In this document: positions 37,951 to 47,551 of the stretch, piece by piece | Layout of the letters: every line of letters starts with the position of its first letter | How positions within the stretch are numbered: the first letter of the stretch is position 1 | NCBI RefSeq assembly: GCF_000734895.2 | Contig: NZ_CP011382.1 | Location: forward strand, 5,620,700-5,684,699 | DNA from: Calothrix sp. 336/3 | GTDB taxonomy: Bacteria; Cyanobacteriota; Cyanobacteriia; Cyanobacteriales; Nostocaceae | Direction of reading: 5' to 3' | DNA: 64,000 nt | The notes under the pieces: model-generated | Databases searched by the model: none | What the model saw: only the letters and a program-made list of their open reading frames with translations | What the model was told of the DNA's origin: nothing | Position numbers and translations under genes: made by a program

Positions 37951-38970
37951 ATGCCTAATAACTTTGCTCTAGATAGAGAAAATCTGTGGAGTCGTCGCCA
38001 AATTCTGAAACTAGGATTAGCTGGTGCGGGAATAACTGGTGCAGCTGCCCTGTGGCAAAACCTGAGTGTAGGAAGCAAGGGTTTAGTGCGAGTACCACCT
38101 ATGGATACAAGTCTATCTTCACAGACGACTAACCCCATGAAGATGTTGAGGGAGTTTGAATATGGCACCGTGAAGCAAGAGAACGGACGTACGGTGAGAG
38201 AATTTCGCCTCACAGCAACAGCCTCTGAGATGAAGCTAAATAGTGCAGTTTCCTATAACGTCTGGCATTTAAATGGTCGCATACCAGGACCAACCCTCAG
38301 AGCAAAGCAAGGCGATCGCGTGCGGATAATATTCCTAAATCAAGCTGGACATTCCCATTCCCTACACTTCCACGGATTCCATAGAGCAGAAATGGATGGA
38401 GTTCGTCCCGTTCGCAATGGTAGTGCCACAATTTATGAGTTTGATGCAGAACCTTACGGAGTTCACCTTTACCACTGCCATATTGAACCAGTAACCCGTC
38501 ACATATCCAAAGGATTGTACGGAATGTTTATTATTGATCCACCGAAAGCTCGTCCAGCAGCCGACGAAATTGTTTTAGTCATGGGTGGATATGACGTCAA
38601 TGAGGATAACCGCAATGAACATTATGCTTTTAATGGGATACCTCACTACTATATGGATAATCCCATTCGCATCTACCAAAATCAGCTAGTGCGATTGTAT
38701 GTACTCAATTTAATTGAATATGAATCCGCTGTCACTTTCCACCTGCACGCCAATTTTTTTGATGTTTATCGCTACGGTATGAGTCTAACTCCTAGCGAAA
38801 AAACTGATGTCATCACCATGGGTATCGCAGAGCGGCACATATTGGAGTTTGCCTTTCCCTATTCTGGCAAATACATGTTCCATCCCCATCAGGATTGGAT
38901 TGCCGAAGAAGGGTGTATGGGGCAATTTGAGGTACTTCCTAATAAGAATTTGCAGCAACAAAATTCCTAA
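37951..38970 (+). CDS. Tat-exported two-domain multicopper oxidase
   Basis: A 339-residue protein with a twin-arginine signal (SRRQILKLG, Arg15-Arg16). Two cupredoxin domains carry four His-X-His motifs: HFH (139-141), HCH (175-177), HLH (264-266) and HPH (311-313), the set needed for a trinuclear copper centre. A type 1 site is predicted only in domain 1 (Cys176, His184, Met192), because the domain 2 motif has Pro instead of Cys; this is the type C layout of two-domain oxidases, which are active as trimers. Followed by an HhH lipoprotein and FTR1, it is likely a ferroxidase feeding an iron permease, an inference from context. Confidence 0.85.
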   Translation: MPNNFALDRENLWSRRQILKLGLAGAGITGAAALWQNLSVGSKGLVRVPPMDTSLSSQTTNPMKMLREFEYGTVKQENGRTVREFRLTATASEMKLNSAVSYNVWHLNGRIPGPTLRAKQGDRVRIIFLNQAGHSHSLHFHGFHRAEMDGVRPVRNGSATIYEFDAEPYGVHLYHCHIEPVTRHISKGLYGMFIIDPPKARPAADEIVLVMGGYDVNEDNRNEHYAFNGIPHYYMDNPIRIYQNQLVRLYVLNLIEYESAVTFHLHANFFDVYRYGMSLTPSEKTDVITMGIAERHILEFAFPYSGKYMFHPHQDWIAEEGCMGQFEVLPNKNLQQQNS

Positions 38971-39256
38971 CAGCAATCAAATCAAGGGTTAGGGCAGTTT
39001 CTGTCAACCCTGCTACGTAGTCTTGAAGTTTTTAACCAGCAAGTAGAAGACTTAAAATAATCCCTCGTCTCAACCACGAAATTGAATTTATTTAATCAAA
39101 TTTAATATTTTGTTTATTTAAAAAGATTATTAACTTTATAAAAATATTTATTAGTTACTTGATAAAAACTACTATTAAGTTGAAAATAAACCTAGCAAAG
39201 TCTACGACTAATCGTCAAAGTCAATTTCTAGCTTTATCCAGTCCCCAAGAGCAACA

Positions 39257-40282
39257 ATGAAAAAAATTGGTTATGTGTGTTTGGCAATAGCGACTTGTGC
39301 CGTTGTTTCCTTAACTTCCTGCAATCAGACAACCCCAACAGCGAATAATTCTCCAGCAGCCCCATCTGCCAATTCGACTATCCAAACTACTGAGACTTCC
39401 AGCCAGACTAGTCATAATACTCACAGCAAACAAATCAATATCAATAATGCAATTCTCTCGGAACTAGATAAATTGGAAGCTAAACTGGGAATTCCAGCAT
39501 TATCTAACAAGATTCAGGCAAATAAACCATACGCAAATCCTGAGGAGCTAGTCACTAAAAAGATAATCACTCAGGAACAGTTCAATCAAATTAAAGATAT
39601 GGTAACAGTGCAAGAGATTGTACTTACTGGTGAGGCAAAAGATATTGATTACATGACAAAGTTAGGTTTAATGAAAGGACATCTTTATGTAGCCAAAGAA
39701 TTATTAGACCAAAATCAACCAAAACAAGCTGAACCTCATATAGGTCATCCCGTTGAGGAAATTTATGTTGATGTGGAAGAGCAGTTAAATGAGCGTAAAG
39801 TGAAAGAATTTAAGACAACATTGGGCAATTTTCAAGATTTAGTAAAATCTAATCCCAAGGATGTCAAAGTCAAAACGGACTATACCGCTTCCATAAAAGC
39901 AGTGGAGACAGCGATCGCCGCCTTACCTGGAGAGCAACGTTCTCAACCAAAATTTGTATTACAGGTAATTAATGGTTTACTGGATACAGCTAATTCCGAG
40001 TATGGTGCAGCAGTTGCAGGTGGAAAAATATCCGCAATTATTGAGTATCAAGATTCTCGCGGGTTTGTCATCTATGCCAATGAATTATACAAAGATATTT
40101 CTGAGCAAATGGCTAAAGATCATCCCGAAGCACACAAATTGATTGTAGCGAATATGCTAGAACTCACAAAAAATTGGCCCACTGCAATTGCTCCAGCTAA
40201 ACCTGTGAAAACTACCGATGAAATCAGCAAGCTCGTCAAAGCTATTGAGCAAGAATCTCAAAAAGTAGTCGGAAAATCTTAG
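39257..40282 (+). CDS. periplasmic lipoprotein with HhH region, iron-cluster partner
   Basis: A 341-residue lipoprotein (lipobox LTSC, residues 19-22), then a Thr/Ser/Asn-rich linker. Residues about 58-118 (INNAILSELDKLEAKLGIPALS through PEELVTKKIITQEQF) look like a ComEA-type helix-hairpin-helix. The C-terminal 220 residues are helical, with a His/Glu-rich piece GHLYVAKELLD and AEPHIGHPVEEIYVDVEEQL that could bind metal. The end (GAAVAGGKISAIIEYQDSRGFV) reminds me of the extracytoplasmic domains fused to some bacterial FTR1 proteins. Placed between an MCO and FTR1, it may deliver Fe3+ or act as an EfeO-like component. Function is inferred. Confidence 0.65.
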   Translation: MKKIGYVCLAIATCAVVSLTSCNQTTPTANNSPAAPSANSTIQTTETSSQTSHNTHSKQININNAILSELDKLEAKLGIPALSNKIQANKPYANPEELVTKKIITQEQFNQIKDMVTVQEIVLTGEAKDIDYMTKLGLMKGHLYVAKELLDQNQPKQAEPHIGHPVEEIYVDVEEQLNERKVKEFKTTLGNFQDLVKSNPKDVKVKTDYTASIKAVETAIAALPGEQRSQPKFVLQVINGLLDTANSEYGAAVAGGKISAIIEYQDSRGFVIYANELYKDISEQMAKDHPEAHKLIVANMLELTKNWPTAIAPAKPVKTTDEISKLVKAIEQESQKVVGKS

Positions 40283-40330
40283 AAGGAAAATGAGTCTAGT
40301 ACCTCTGCACAGACTTCTCAATTATGCAGG

Positions 40331-40405
40331 GCGAGCGTTTCCTGGATTTTGAATGGTAAAGTAGTTCGCTCTTGGGAATTTTCCTGGTGAAGAACTATCG
40401 CTCGC
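40331..40405. repeat. inverted repeat GCGAGCG/CGCTCGC
   Basis: A perfect 7-bp GC-rich inverted repeat (40331-40337 with 40399-40405) spans most of the spacer between the HhH lipoprotein and FTR1 genes. It may form a long-loop structure in the shared mRNA or be a dispersed repeat. No T-tract follows. Confidence 0.35.
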
Positions 40406-40538
40406 GTAGGGTATCCACTACTGTATCCAAAGGATTCACCCGAAGGGTTGCTTTGTTGCTTGCTGTACTAACTATCTGGAATATATACAAGGGCAACCCC
40501 TCAAATAAGATTGTTCTATTTAGGATAAATCATAGCCC

Positions 40539-41492
40539 ATGAACTTTAGCATTGCCTTACCTGTTTTTGTCATTACACTTCGAGAAGGAGTGGAAGCTGC
40601 TCTCGTCGTTGGTATTGTCTTAGCTTTACTCAAACGCTCTAAACAATCTCGACTTAACCTTTGGGTATATGCAGGTATTGGTGCGGGAATTGCCGCTAGT
40701 GGCTGTATCGGTGTTTTATTGACTTGGGTAACAAAAGCACTGAGTGCAGCTAATCCCCAATATGCTGCCGTCACTGAGGTATTTTTGGAGGGAGTTTTTA
40801 GCGTGATGGCGATCGCCATGCTCAGCTGGATGCTTCTATGGATGACAAAACAAGCTAAATCCATGAAAGCTCAAGTAGAAGGAGCAGTTACACAAACACT
40901 GAAAAATAACACTCACGCTGGTTGGGGGGTTTTTAGTTTAATTTTCATTGCTGTGGTTCGAGAAGGCTTTGAAACTGTTCTTTTCATCTCTTCTAACCTA
41001 CAAGCCGGATTCATGCCTGCGATTGGTGCTATTGGTGGGTTGCTAGCATCAGCTTCTGTTGGTGTTATGCTCTTCAGATGGGGCATTAAAATTAACATCC
41101 GCCAATTTTTTCAGGTGATGGGTGTCTTGTTAGTGCTAATTATTGCCGGGTTAGTCGTAACAGCACTGCAACGTTTTGATGAAGGTTTTGCCAGTCTGGC
41201 TTTGGCTGATCGTGCTTCCGCTAGTCTTTGTTTCTATTACGAAAGATTTACCAAAGTACATTCTTGCATCCTAGGACCAATGGTTTGGAACAGTTCGCAA
41301 ATTCTGCCCGAAGAACAGTTTCCTGGCATTATCCTAAAGTCTTTATTTGGCTACACCCAAAATCTGTACTTAGTGCAAGCAGTGGCATACTCAGTATTTT
41401 TAGTTACAATTGGCGGCTTATATTTGCGCAGCATTACCAATGGAAGTAAAAACCAGATGTTTGAGCAGAAATCTGTTTCAGGGAAAGGTTAG
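40539..41492 (+). CDS. FTR1-family iron permease
   Basis: A 317-residue protein with about seven membrane helices. The two REGxE iron-transport motifs are REGVE (15-19) and REGFE (141-145), the defining residues of yeast Ftr1 and bacterial EfeU permeases. Ftr1 takes Fe3+ directly from a multicopper ferroxidase in yeast. Here a multicopper oxidase gene lies 1.6 kb upstream on the same strand, so a Fet3/Ftr1-like arrangement is plausible. ATG start at 40539. Spacers of about 250-290 bp separate the three genes, so they may also be transcribed separately. Confidence 0.92.
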   Translation: MNFSIALPVFVITLREGVEAALVVGIVLALLKRSKQSRLNLWVYAGIGAGIAASGCIGVLLTWVTKALSAANPQYAAVTEVFLEGVFSVMAIAMLSWMLLWMTKQAKSMKAQVEGAVTQTLKNNTHAGWGVFSLIFIAVVREGFETVLFISSNLQAGFMPAIGAIGGLLASASVGVMLFRWGIKINIRQFFQVMGVLLVLIIAGLVVTALQRFDEGFASLALADRASASLCFYYERFTKVHSCILGPMVWNSSQILPEEQFPGIILKSLFGYTQNLYLVQAVAYSVFLVTIGGLYLRSITNGSKNQMFEQKSVSGKG

Positions 41493-41899
41493 AAATATCA
41501 TTGCAAATTTCCACCGGACTCCTATCTAATTTCACCATGGGAAAAGGAAAACATCAACTTTTCCCAGACAGCGATCGCCAGTTAATTAGTATAAAAATAT
41601 AGTTTAACTTCGGTAATAGTACTAGACTAAAATCTTCAAAATTATCAAAATTTCACCATTATCAGTAAATTAAGACTGTAAAATCACTTAAGCAAAAAAA
41701 CAGTATTATCTCTCTCCTTTTTGTAATTAAATTAGATTAAAACAGCCTATTTCTATCTCAGTAAATACGGATTATCTGGATAAAAAAGTATTCCTATATA
41801 GTAGAAATAACTAGCTAAAAATTACCGGAATAGTTGCCGCTAACTAGAAATTAAGAGTATAACGTAAAACATATTGACTCGCGTATCAGCACTATTCCT
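41493..41899. other. AT-rich spacer
   Basis: About 400 bases with one HIP1-containing stretch near 41571 and otherwise nothing that I can identify. Confidence 0.35.
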
Positions 41900-42802
41900 A
41901 TGACCCAAACCGCAGAACCCCAAATCGGTCTCAATCAATATCAACTCCTAGATGGTATTTATGTTCCCAAGGATTATCAAGATTTAAATAGTACAGAACA
42001 TAAACAAAAATGGGACAAAATTGGTAAAACCTACTATGGTTCCCAAAAAATAGAAACAGCACCAGCAGATTCCCAACTCAAGAAAGACTATAAATTATTG
42101 ACAGGTACTCCTGGGGGAACTTGGTCAAAATTTCCTGTGAATAAATCGGTGGGTACTCTGTTGGAACTCGGTTGTGGTTATGGTCGTATCCCCTTGTTCC
42201 TCTCGAAAAACCATCAACTCAGATGTCAGAAATACTATGGTCTTGATATTTCTGAACCTTTGCTCAGACGCTTACAGACTTGTAAACAAGAATATGACTT
42301 TTTCCCCGGGGCAGAGTTTAATCTAATTTGTAATTCTGCCGAGATTCTACCTTTAGAAGATAACTCCGTCGATTTATTAATTTCTAACTGTGTGTTTATG
42401 CATATTCCAGATGCACAGTTAAGAAAACTGATGGCTGAAATGGTACGTGTTCTGAAACCCGGTGGTAGTTTCGTTTTTAATCATTCTTTTCATAACAAAG
42501 CTTGTCCTTCCCATAAAATTCATAATTTCATTAGAAGAATCAATATATTTAAACAAAATCCGATTTATCTCAAACAATACTCAGCAGTTGAAATTGAAAT
42601 GATGTTAACTACAGCAGGAATGAAGAACAAATGTCCAGAATTCCTCGTAGAACCGACTAAAGAGTATGCAATTTTACCAGAAACTATTAAAGGTATCCCC
42701 GTACCCTTTGCGAAGAAAATCAACCAAAGTCTCAAACCTGCACCAGCAGATCAAGAAAAGTTTGCCTACGGGTTTAGTGCTTACAGCTTACCCCTAGCAT
42801 AA
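41900..42802 (+). CDS. class I SAM-dependent methyltransferase
   Basis: A 300-residue protein of the Methyltransf_11 type. Motif I is LLELGCGYG (87-95); further segments are YYGLDISEPLLRRL (motif II), LPLEDNSVDLLISNCVFMHI (motif IV) and MVRVLKPGGSFVFNHSF (post-I). The N-terminal 80 residues and the C-terminal region (KEYAILPETIKGIPVPF) are specific to this protein. No signal peptide is seen. The substrate is unknown and no biosynthetic cluster surrounds the gene. ATG start at 41900. Confidence 0.85.
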   Translation: MTQTAEPQIGLNQYQLLDGIYVPKDYQDLNSTEHKQKWDKIGKTYYGSQKIETAPADSQLKKDYKLLTGTPGGTWSKFPVNKSVGTLLELGCGYGRIPLFLSKNHQLRCQKYYGLDISEPLLRRLQTCKQEYDFFPGAEFNLICNSAEILPLEDNSVDLLISNCVFMHIPDAQLRKLMAEMVRVLKPGGSFVFNHSFHNKACPSHKIHNFIRRINIFKQNPIYLKQYSAVEIEMMLTTAGMKNKCPEFLVEPTKEYAILPETIKGIPVPFAKKINQSLKPAPADQEKFAYGFSAYSLPLA

Positions 42803-43240
42803 GCCAGAAATACAAATTTATCGTACCCGGTATATCCTAGCGATCGCTCTCCCCAGTCTGACATGGGAAATAGGGCGATCGCTACTTTTGTATAGCTATC
42901 TATCCCCACCACATCTATATATACAACCCTTTGAGGGAATTGTAGCAACTTAGGGAACAAGTTATGGCTTTGCCTGTCATATCTGCCATTAGTTAGTATT
43001 TTCTCAACCCAATTAGAGATATAAGAATAGTGGAGAGCGATCGCTGATATCTATTTATCAGCACAGTTATGTAGAAAGATAAAGTTTAAAGGAACAAATC
43101 ATCCCAGTATTGCTGAAATCTCAAATTGTAATCACGCAAAAATGAGTTTTTCCCAATCAGAAACAATCTCAATTACACCACGTCATCAGTAACTAAGAAC
43201 ACAAAAAATCCAAAATCTAGATACTTTAAGGAAACCTGAA
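42803..43240. other. spacer, nothing recognised
   Basis: 438 bases with several HIP1 octamers (near 42840, 42877 and 43038) outside any gene. No RNA or terminator was identified. AAGGAAACC lies before the ATG at 43241. Confidence 0.4.
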
Positions 43241-43903
43241 ATGGCTCATTTAGCTCGTTGGAAATCAAGCGCTTTAGCTGTAATGGCAATGACTATGACT
43301 ACAACAACTGTAGCACCTCTTGTCGCTTTTGCCCCAGCTCAAGCTCAAATGTTTAACTCCCAACTACGGGGTATTACCATTGCTGCGGGAGCCAGACTTC
43401 CTGTAACCTTTGAAAAAGAAAAAATTGTCATTGCTCCCCAAGATAAATCAGAAGTAACTTTAAAAGTTGCCCGCAATATTCGAGATAGAAGTGGAACTTT
43501 ACTAATCCCCGCAGAAACGGAAATTTTTGGTAGTCTACAACCCGCCACTAGAAATGGCAAAAGAGGGACTCAGTTTATTGCCGAAAAAATGGTATTCCCT
43601 AATGGTGATGAACAACCAATTAATGCCAAATCTCAGATATTAACCAAAACCGAAAAACTCAAAAAAGGCGCAAGTACTAACTCTATTCTTACAGGTGCTG
43701 CCGTTGGTGCAGGTACAGCTTCCCTGATTTCTTTAATTACAGGCAACAAGAAGATTGAAACCCTAGAACCTGTTGTTGGTGCTGCTGTTGGTGCTTTAGG
43801 TGGACTTCTATTCGGTAAGAAAGAAGTGGAAGTTGTTGTTATCAAACCAGAAGAAGATTTAACTTTGACCTTGACTAATGATTTAGTTCTTGCTCGCCGT
43901 TAA
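43241..43903 (+). CDS. exported VirB10-like/glycine-zipper protein
   Basis: A 220-residue secreted protein: signal peptide with AVMAMTMTTTTVAPLVAFAPAQAQ, cleavage near residue 36. The mature part contains AAGARLPVTFEKEKI, DRSGTLLIPAETEIFGSLQP and GTQFIAEKMVFPNGDEQPI, a pattern close to the beta-barrel segment of VirB10/TrbI (IPxG, GS..G, G..F..). A Gly/Ala-rich zipper (SILTGAAVGAGTASLISLITG, VVGAAVGALGGLLFG) could insert in a membrane. It shares these domains with the C-terminal half of the next gene. No type IV secretion genes are nearby. Function is unknown. Confidence 0.7.
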   Translation: MAHLARWKSSALAVMAMTMTTTTVAPLVAFAPAQAQMFNSQLRGITIAAGARLPVTFEKEKIVIAPQDKSEVTLKVARNIRDRSGTLLIPAETEIFGSLQPATRNGKRGTQFIAEKMVFPNGDEQPINAKSQILTKTEKLKKGASTNSILTGAAVGAGTASLISLITGNKKIETLEPVVGAAVGALGGLLFGKKEVEVVVIKPEEDLTLTLTNDLVLARR

Positions 43904-44175
43904 TTACTGGTTATATCACGCTTATCTCAGGGATTTAGACTATGAAAATATCCCTAGATATTATCTATTGAGTAATTTCTTATAGCTGAAAATATCAACG
44001 CGGTCGCTGAACTTTTTATAGGCGATCGCTATTTTATTTGATTGGACATTTTTTTAGTCTCTTGCCCCCAATTAAGTCTATTTTGCTGTGATAAACATGG
44101 AACATTTACCAATGCATGGTGTCTAATCAAACAACAGAATATATGGGTAATATTCCCCGGAGAAATTAAAATAGT

Positions 44176-45426
44176 ATGTTTAACTCCTCACCTTGGCAAT
44201 CGAGATTATCTGCTGGTATAGCTGCTAGTATGACACTGGCAACAGTTACTCCTTTTTTCCTAGCAACACCCTCCTTTGCTCAGACATCTTTTTCCGATAT
44301 ACCTAATAATTATTGGGCAGCACCATTCATCCAAGAATTATCCCAGCGTGGGATTGTTTCCGGATTCCCTGATGGTCGTTTTCGTCCAGAAGAAAAGGTG
44401 ACACGCGCTCAATTTGCCGCGATGTTAAATAAAGCTTTTTCTAAACCACAACAGCGTCAAGCAATTCGCTTTGCTGATGTTCCCAGTAATTCTTGGGCAT
44501 ACAGAGCTATTCAGCAATCCTATACTACGGGTTTTCTCTCTGGATATCCTGGTAATTTCTTTGAACCCAATCAAAATATTCCTAGGCAACAGGTGTTAGT
44601 TTCCCTAGCAAACGGTCTAGGGTATACAAGTAGTGGTAATGTTAGTAGTATCCTGCAAAACTTTAACGATGCTAGTGAAATCGCTGGTTATGCTCGTCAG
44701 CCGATCGCCGCAGCCACAGAACAGGATATAGTCGTTAATTATCCGAATGTGCGTTTTTTGAATCCCACAAGTACCGCAACCCGCGCACAAGTTGCAGCAT
44801 TCATCTATCAAGCGTTAGTCAGCTCTGGGAAAGCATCAGCGATTAATTCTCCCTATATTTTCGCCTTCAATAACCAGACTCCTCCCCCTCCCGTTGCGGT
44901 AAATATCCCCGCAGGAACAGTCATTCCCGTCAAGTATGATAAAGCAGAGCAAATTCTTGTCACCAAGGATGAAACTGCTCCCTTAACCCTCACCGTTGCT
45001 CAAAATGTGATTACAGATAGGGGTAGTGTGGTAATTCCTGCGGGAAGTCAGGTAGTTGGTAATCTCAAACCTGTAAAAAACAAATTGGGTTCTCAATTTA
45101 TTGCCCAAAAGTTGGTTTTAACCACAGGAGAAGAATACGATCTCAAAGCAGCTTCTGAGGTAATTACTAAAACCAAAACTGTGAAAAAGGGCGATCGCAA
45201 AAATGCTGTCATTAAAAATTCTGTTATGGGTGCAGCAGCAGCCGCAGCTGTAGCAAGTGTGACTGGTGATCGGGCGATCGCCACGGAAGAAATTCTTGGC
45301 GGTGCTGGAATTGGGGCATTAATCGGTATTTTCTTCGGACAAAAGAGTGTAGACTTAATTGCTATCGACCCTGATACTGACCTCCAAATGACCATAGATG
45401 AAACATTACAGGTTTCCTTAAAATAG
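44176..45426 (+). CDS. SLH-domain protein with VirB10-like C-terminal domain
   Basis: A 416-residue secreted protein (signal peptide, cleavage near FAQ at about residue 35). Residues 36-225 hold three SLH domains (FSDIPNNYWAAPFIQEL, FADVPSNSWAYRAIQQ, FNDASEIAGYARQPI). Residues 250-416 repeat the domain of the preceding gene: IPAGTVIPVKYDKAE, DRGSVVIPAGSQVVGNLKP, GSQFIAQKLVLTTGEEYDL and a Gly/Ala zipper (VMGAAAAAAVASVTG, GAGIGALIGIFFG). The SLH part should hold it on the peptidoglycan. It lies 272 bp downstream of its paralogue and probably arose by duplication plus SLH fusion. Confidence 0.8.
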   Translation: MFNSSPWQSRLSAGIAASMTLATVTPFFLATPSFAQTSFSDIPNNYWAAPFIQELSQRGIVSGFPDGRFRPEEKVTRAQFAAMLNKAFSKPQQRQAIRFADVPSNSWAYRAIQQSYTTGFLSGYPGNFFEPNQNIPRQQVLVSLANGLGYTSSGNVSSILQNFNDASEIAGYARQPIAAATEQDIVVNYPNVRFLNPTSTATRAQVAAFIYQALVSSGKASAINSPYIFAFNNQTPPPPVAVNIPAGTVIPVKYDKAEQILVTKDETAPLTLTVAQNVITDRGSVVIPAGSQVVGNLKPVKNKLGSQFIAQKLVLTTGEEYDLKAASEVITKTKTVKKGDRKNAVIKNSVMGAAAAAAVASVTGDRAIATEEILGGAGIGALIGIFFGQKSVDLIAIDPDTDLQMTIDETLQVSLK

Positions 45427-45551
45427 TAATCATTGTCAGAAAATCAGGTACAAATCAATTCACTCCCCATGATTGTAGAATAGCTATCCTTGCCCCTAAG
45501 TTGAGTACCTGAGTCAGATAAAATATGCTGTATCTACCACCAGAATATTCA

Positions 45552-46871
45552 TTAATCAACCATCGGCAACCAGACAATAAAAGTTGTTCCTGGTGTGGAA
45601 GAAGGTTTCATACTACTATTGAGTGCAGGACTGAAAACTTGAATTTCACCCTGCATTTGCCCAATTAATTGCTTGGCGATCGCAATTCCTAAACCCGTAC
45701 CAGGGATTGCAGTTTGCGCTTGCACACCTCGATAATGTCTTTCACCTAAATGCAATAAATCTTCCGGGGGAATCCCTGGACCATTATCACTAATAGCGAT
45801 ACCTTGATAATTAATCTGATTCTCAGTTTTTTGTTGTCCCAACTGAATCAGAATTTTTCCCTGGGCAGGTGTATACTTCAGGGCATTATCAATTATATTA
45901 CATAAAACTTCCTGCAAAGTTTTGATATTACCTTTTACCTGGGGTAAATTGGGCGGGTTATCCACCTTGATTTGTAATTTTCGCTCCTGGGCGATCGCCT
46001 TTGCCGAACTTAATAATGGTTGCAATATATCAATAAAATAAAAATTAGTCGCTTCCTCTCCCGTACCTGGCAACAACAAAGGAGAGCTTGTATTATTTGG
46101 CACAGAAGCAGTCACAATCACTTCCGGATTTGACGGTAACTCTAAAGTTCCTAAATCTGCTGTAGTTAAATCAATCACCTCTTCAAACTTTTGCAGTAAT
46201 TCCTGTAGGCGATCGCTCTCTCGTACAATACTAACTGCAACTTCCCGGTTTGCATCTCCACTACGTAATCGCTTCATCAACAACTTCCCAAAAGTTCTCA
46301 ACGCAGTCAAAGGATTACGAAATTGATGCAATAAGTTATCCAATAAATCTTGTTGCTTCTCTTGCAAAATTTGTTGCTGATGTAATTGCTCGGCTAACCA
46401 AGCTCTCCGTCTATCTAAAACACAAGCTAAAGATATCGTTTGGGCAATACGTTCAATTTCCCCACGTTCTTGCTCATTCCATGCCCTATCTTCCCTTGCT
46501 GTCACAAATAAACCCATCATCATCTCTTCATACATCAATGGTAAAACTATCTGCTCACCACTGGGTAAATATTCCGTTTCTAAGTCCGGCAGAAAATCAT
46601 CTGCTGATACATCTGGAACCGTGACAGATAGTTCCTCTGCTGCTGTTAATAATTTTTGCCTTAACTTTGGCAATGCCAAAGAACTCCCACTTTGCCTTGC
46701 TGCTGCTTCAGGATAAACAACCACAGGAACTAGCTGCGCTTCTTTTGTAGAGGCTTCTACCAATTCTTGTGTTAAATATACAACACTCAAGGACGCTCCC
46801 AGCCCCTGGGCTAATAGCGCCATTTGTTCTCGACAGAGAGTAACAAACTCTGAACTGGCAGATATCAACAT
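45552..46871 (-). CDS. GAF-domain sensor histidine kinase, Hik2/CSK-like
   Basis: A 439-residue soluble kinase. Residues 5-150 look like a GAF domain with Cys13 near the start. The H-box is LLHQFRNPLTALRTFGKL (phospho-acceptor His182), followed by N-box NIIDNALKYT, G1 DNGPGI and G2 GTGLGIAIAKQL. The order GAF-HisKA-HATPase, the HQFRNPLTALRTFGKLL H-box and the N-terminal SEFVxLCR resemble the redox sensor Hik2, the cyanobacterial counterpart of the chloroplast sensor kinase; this match is from memory. No response regulator gene is adjacent, so its partner (Rre1-type in Hik2) would be elsewhere. Confidence 0.8.
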   Translation of the reverse strand: MLISASSEFVTLCREQMALLAQGLGASLSVVYLTQELVEASTKEAQLVPVVVYPEAAARQSGSSLALPKLRQKLLTAAEELSVTVPDVSADDFLPDLETEYLPSGEQIVLPLMYEEMMMGLFVTAREDRAWNEQERGEIERIAQTISLACVLDRRRAWLAEQLHQQQILQEKQQDLLDNLLHQFRNPLTALRTFGKLLMKRLRSGDANREVAVSIVRESDRLQELLQKFEEVIDLTTADLGTLELPSNPEVIVTASVPNNTSSPLLLPGTGEEATNFYFIDILQPLLSSAKAIAQERKLQIKVDNPPNLPQVKGNIKTLQEVLCNIIDNALKYTPAQGKILIQLGQQKTENQINYQGIAISDNGPGIPPEDLLHLGERHYRGVQAQTAIPGTGLGIAIAKQLIGQMQGEIQVFSPALNSSMKPSSTPGTTFIVWLPMVD

Positions 46872-47551
46872 TTTTTAGCTCTTGCTGAGAATTATCGGTG
46901 AAGATGATCACAGGGTAATCATATCTTCTCTTTTACAAAGCTTAACTAATATCTAGTCAAAATTGCCTTAAACCAAAGAAGGAAAAATCCTAGAAAAGAT
47001 AGAATGATTTTGCAATCCTCCATGAGATTTATTTCCTGGCAATCTCGATTATCTAAATAATCATCATGGTGTGGTCTTCTTGTAGAGTAATGCCTACACC
47101 AGGAAACATAATTAGTCAGGCTTAAGGTTCGCCATAATTTCGTCTTCCCCCTTTACTCCTGATCATTTTTCAATCTAGGTAATACGTAGTGCCTATTCTC
47201 TTTGAGTTGGTATGGGGAGCATCTATGCCGTGAATACTATCACCATATTCATATTTCTAATACTTTGGCTTGATGCGCGACATGAAGTAACTATTGAGAA
47301 TAACCTGAAAATTTATAATCAAAAAATGCACAGCATTAAATTATAAATTAATTTCTCTAGGGAATCAATCCCCAATCCCTAAAATAAACAAGTCACAACA
47401 CAAATCCTCCACGACATGACTTTTGTGACTCAAAAATATTGATTGTATCAAAACTTTAAAAACTATTGATTTTTTAAACTAAAACTTTTATAATTACGAC
47501 GGGTTTTGTAGCTATAACTACAATTTTGTAGCTTAAGAGGAGGAAAATAGG
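46872..47551. other. spacer upstream of the DUF3155 gene
   Basis: 680 AT-rich bases between divergent genes without a credible frame. Near the 3' end lies the strong ribosome site AAGAGGAGG used by the DUF3155 gene. No structured RNA was recognised. Confidence 0.4.
47536..47544 (+). promoter_or_regulatory. strong Shine-Dalgarno deciding a TTG start
   Basis: AGAGGAGGA lies 7-8 bases before the TTG at 47552. The DUF3155 frame contains no ATG until its last codons, so this site fixes a TTG start. Confidence 0.75.
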
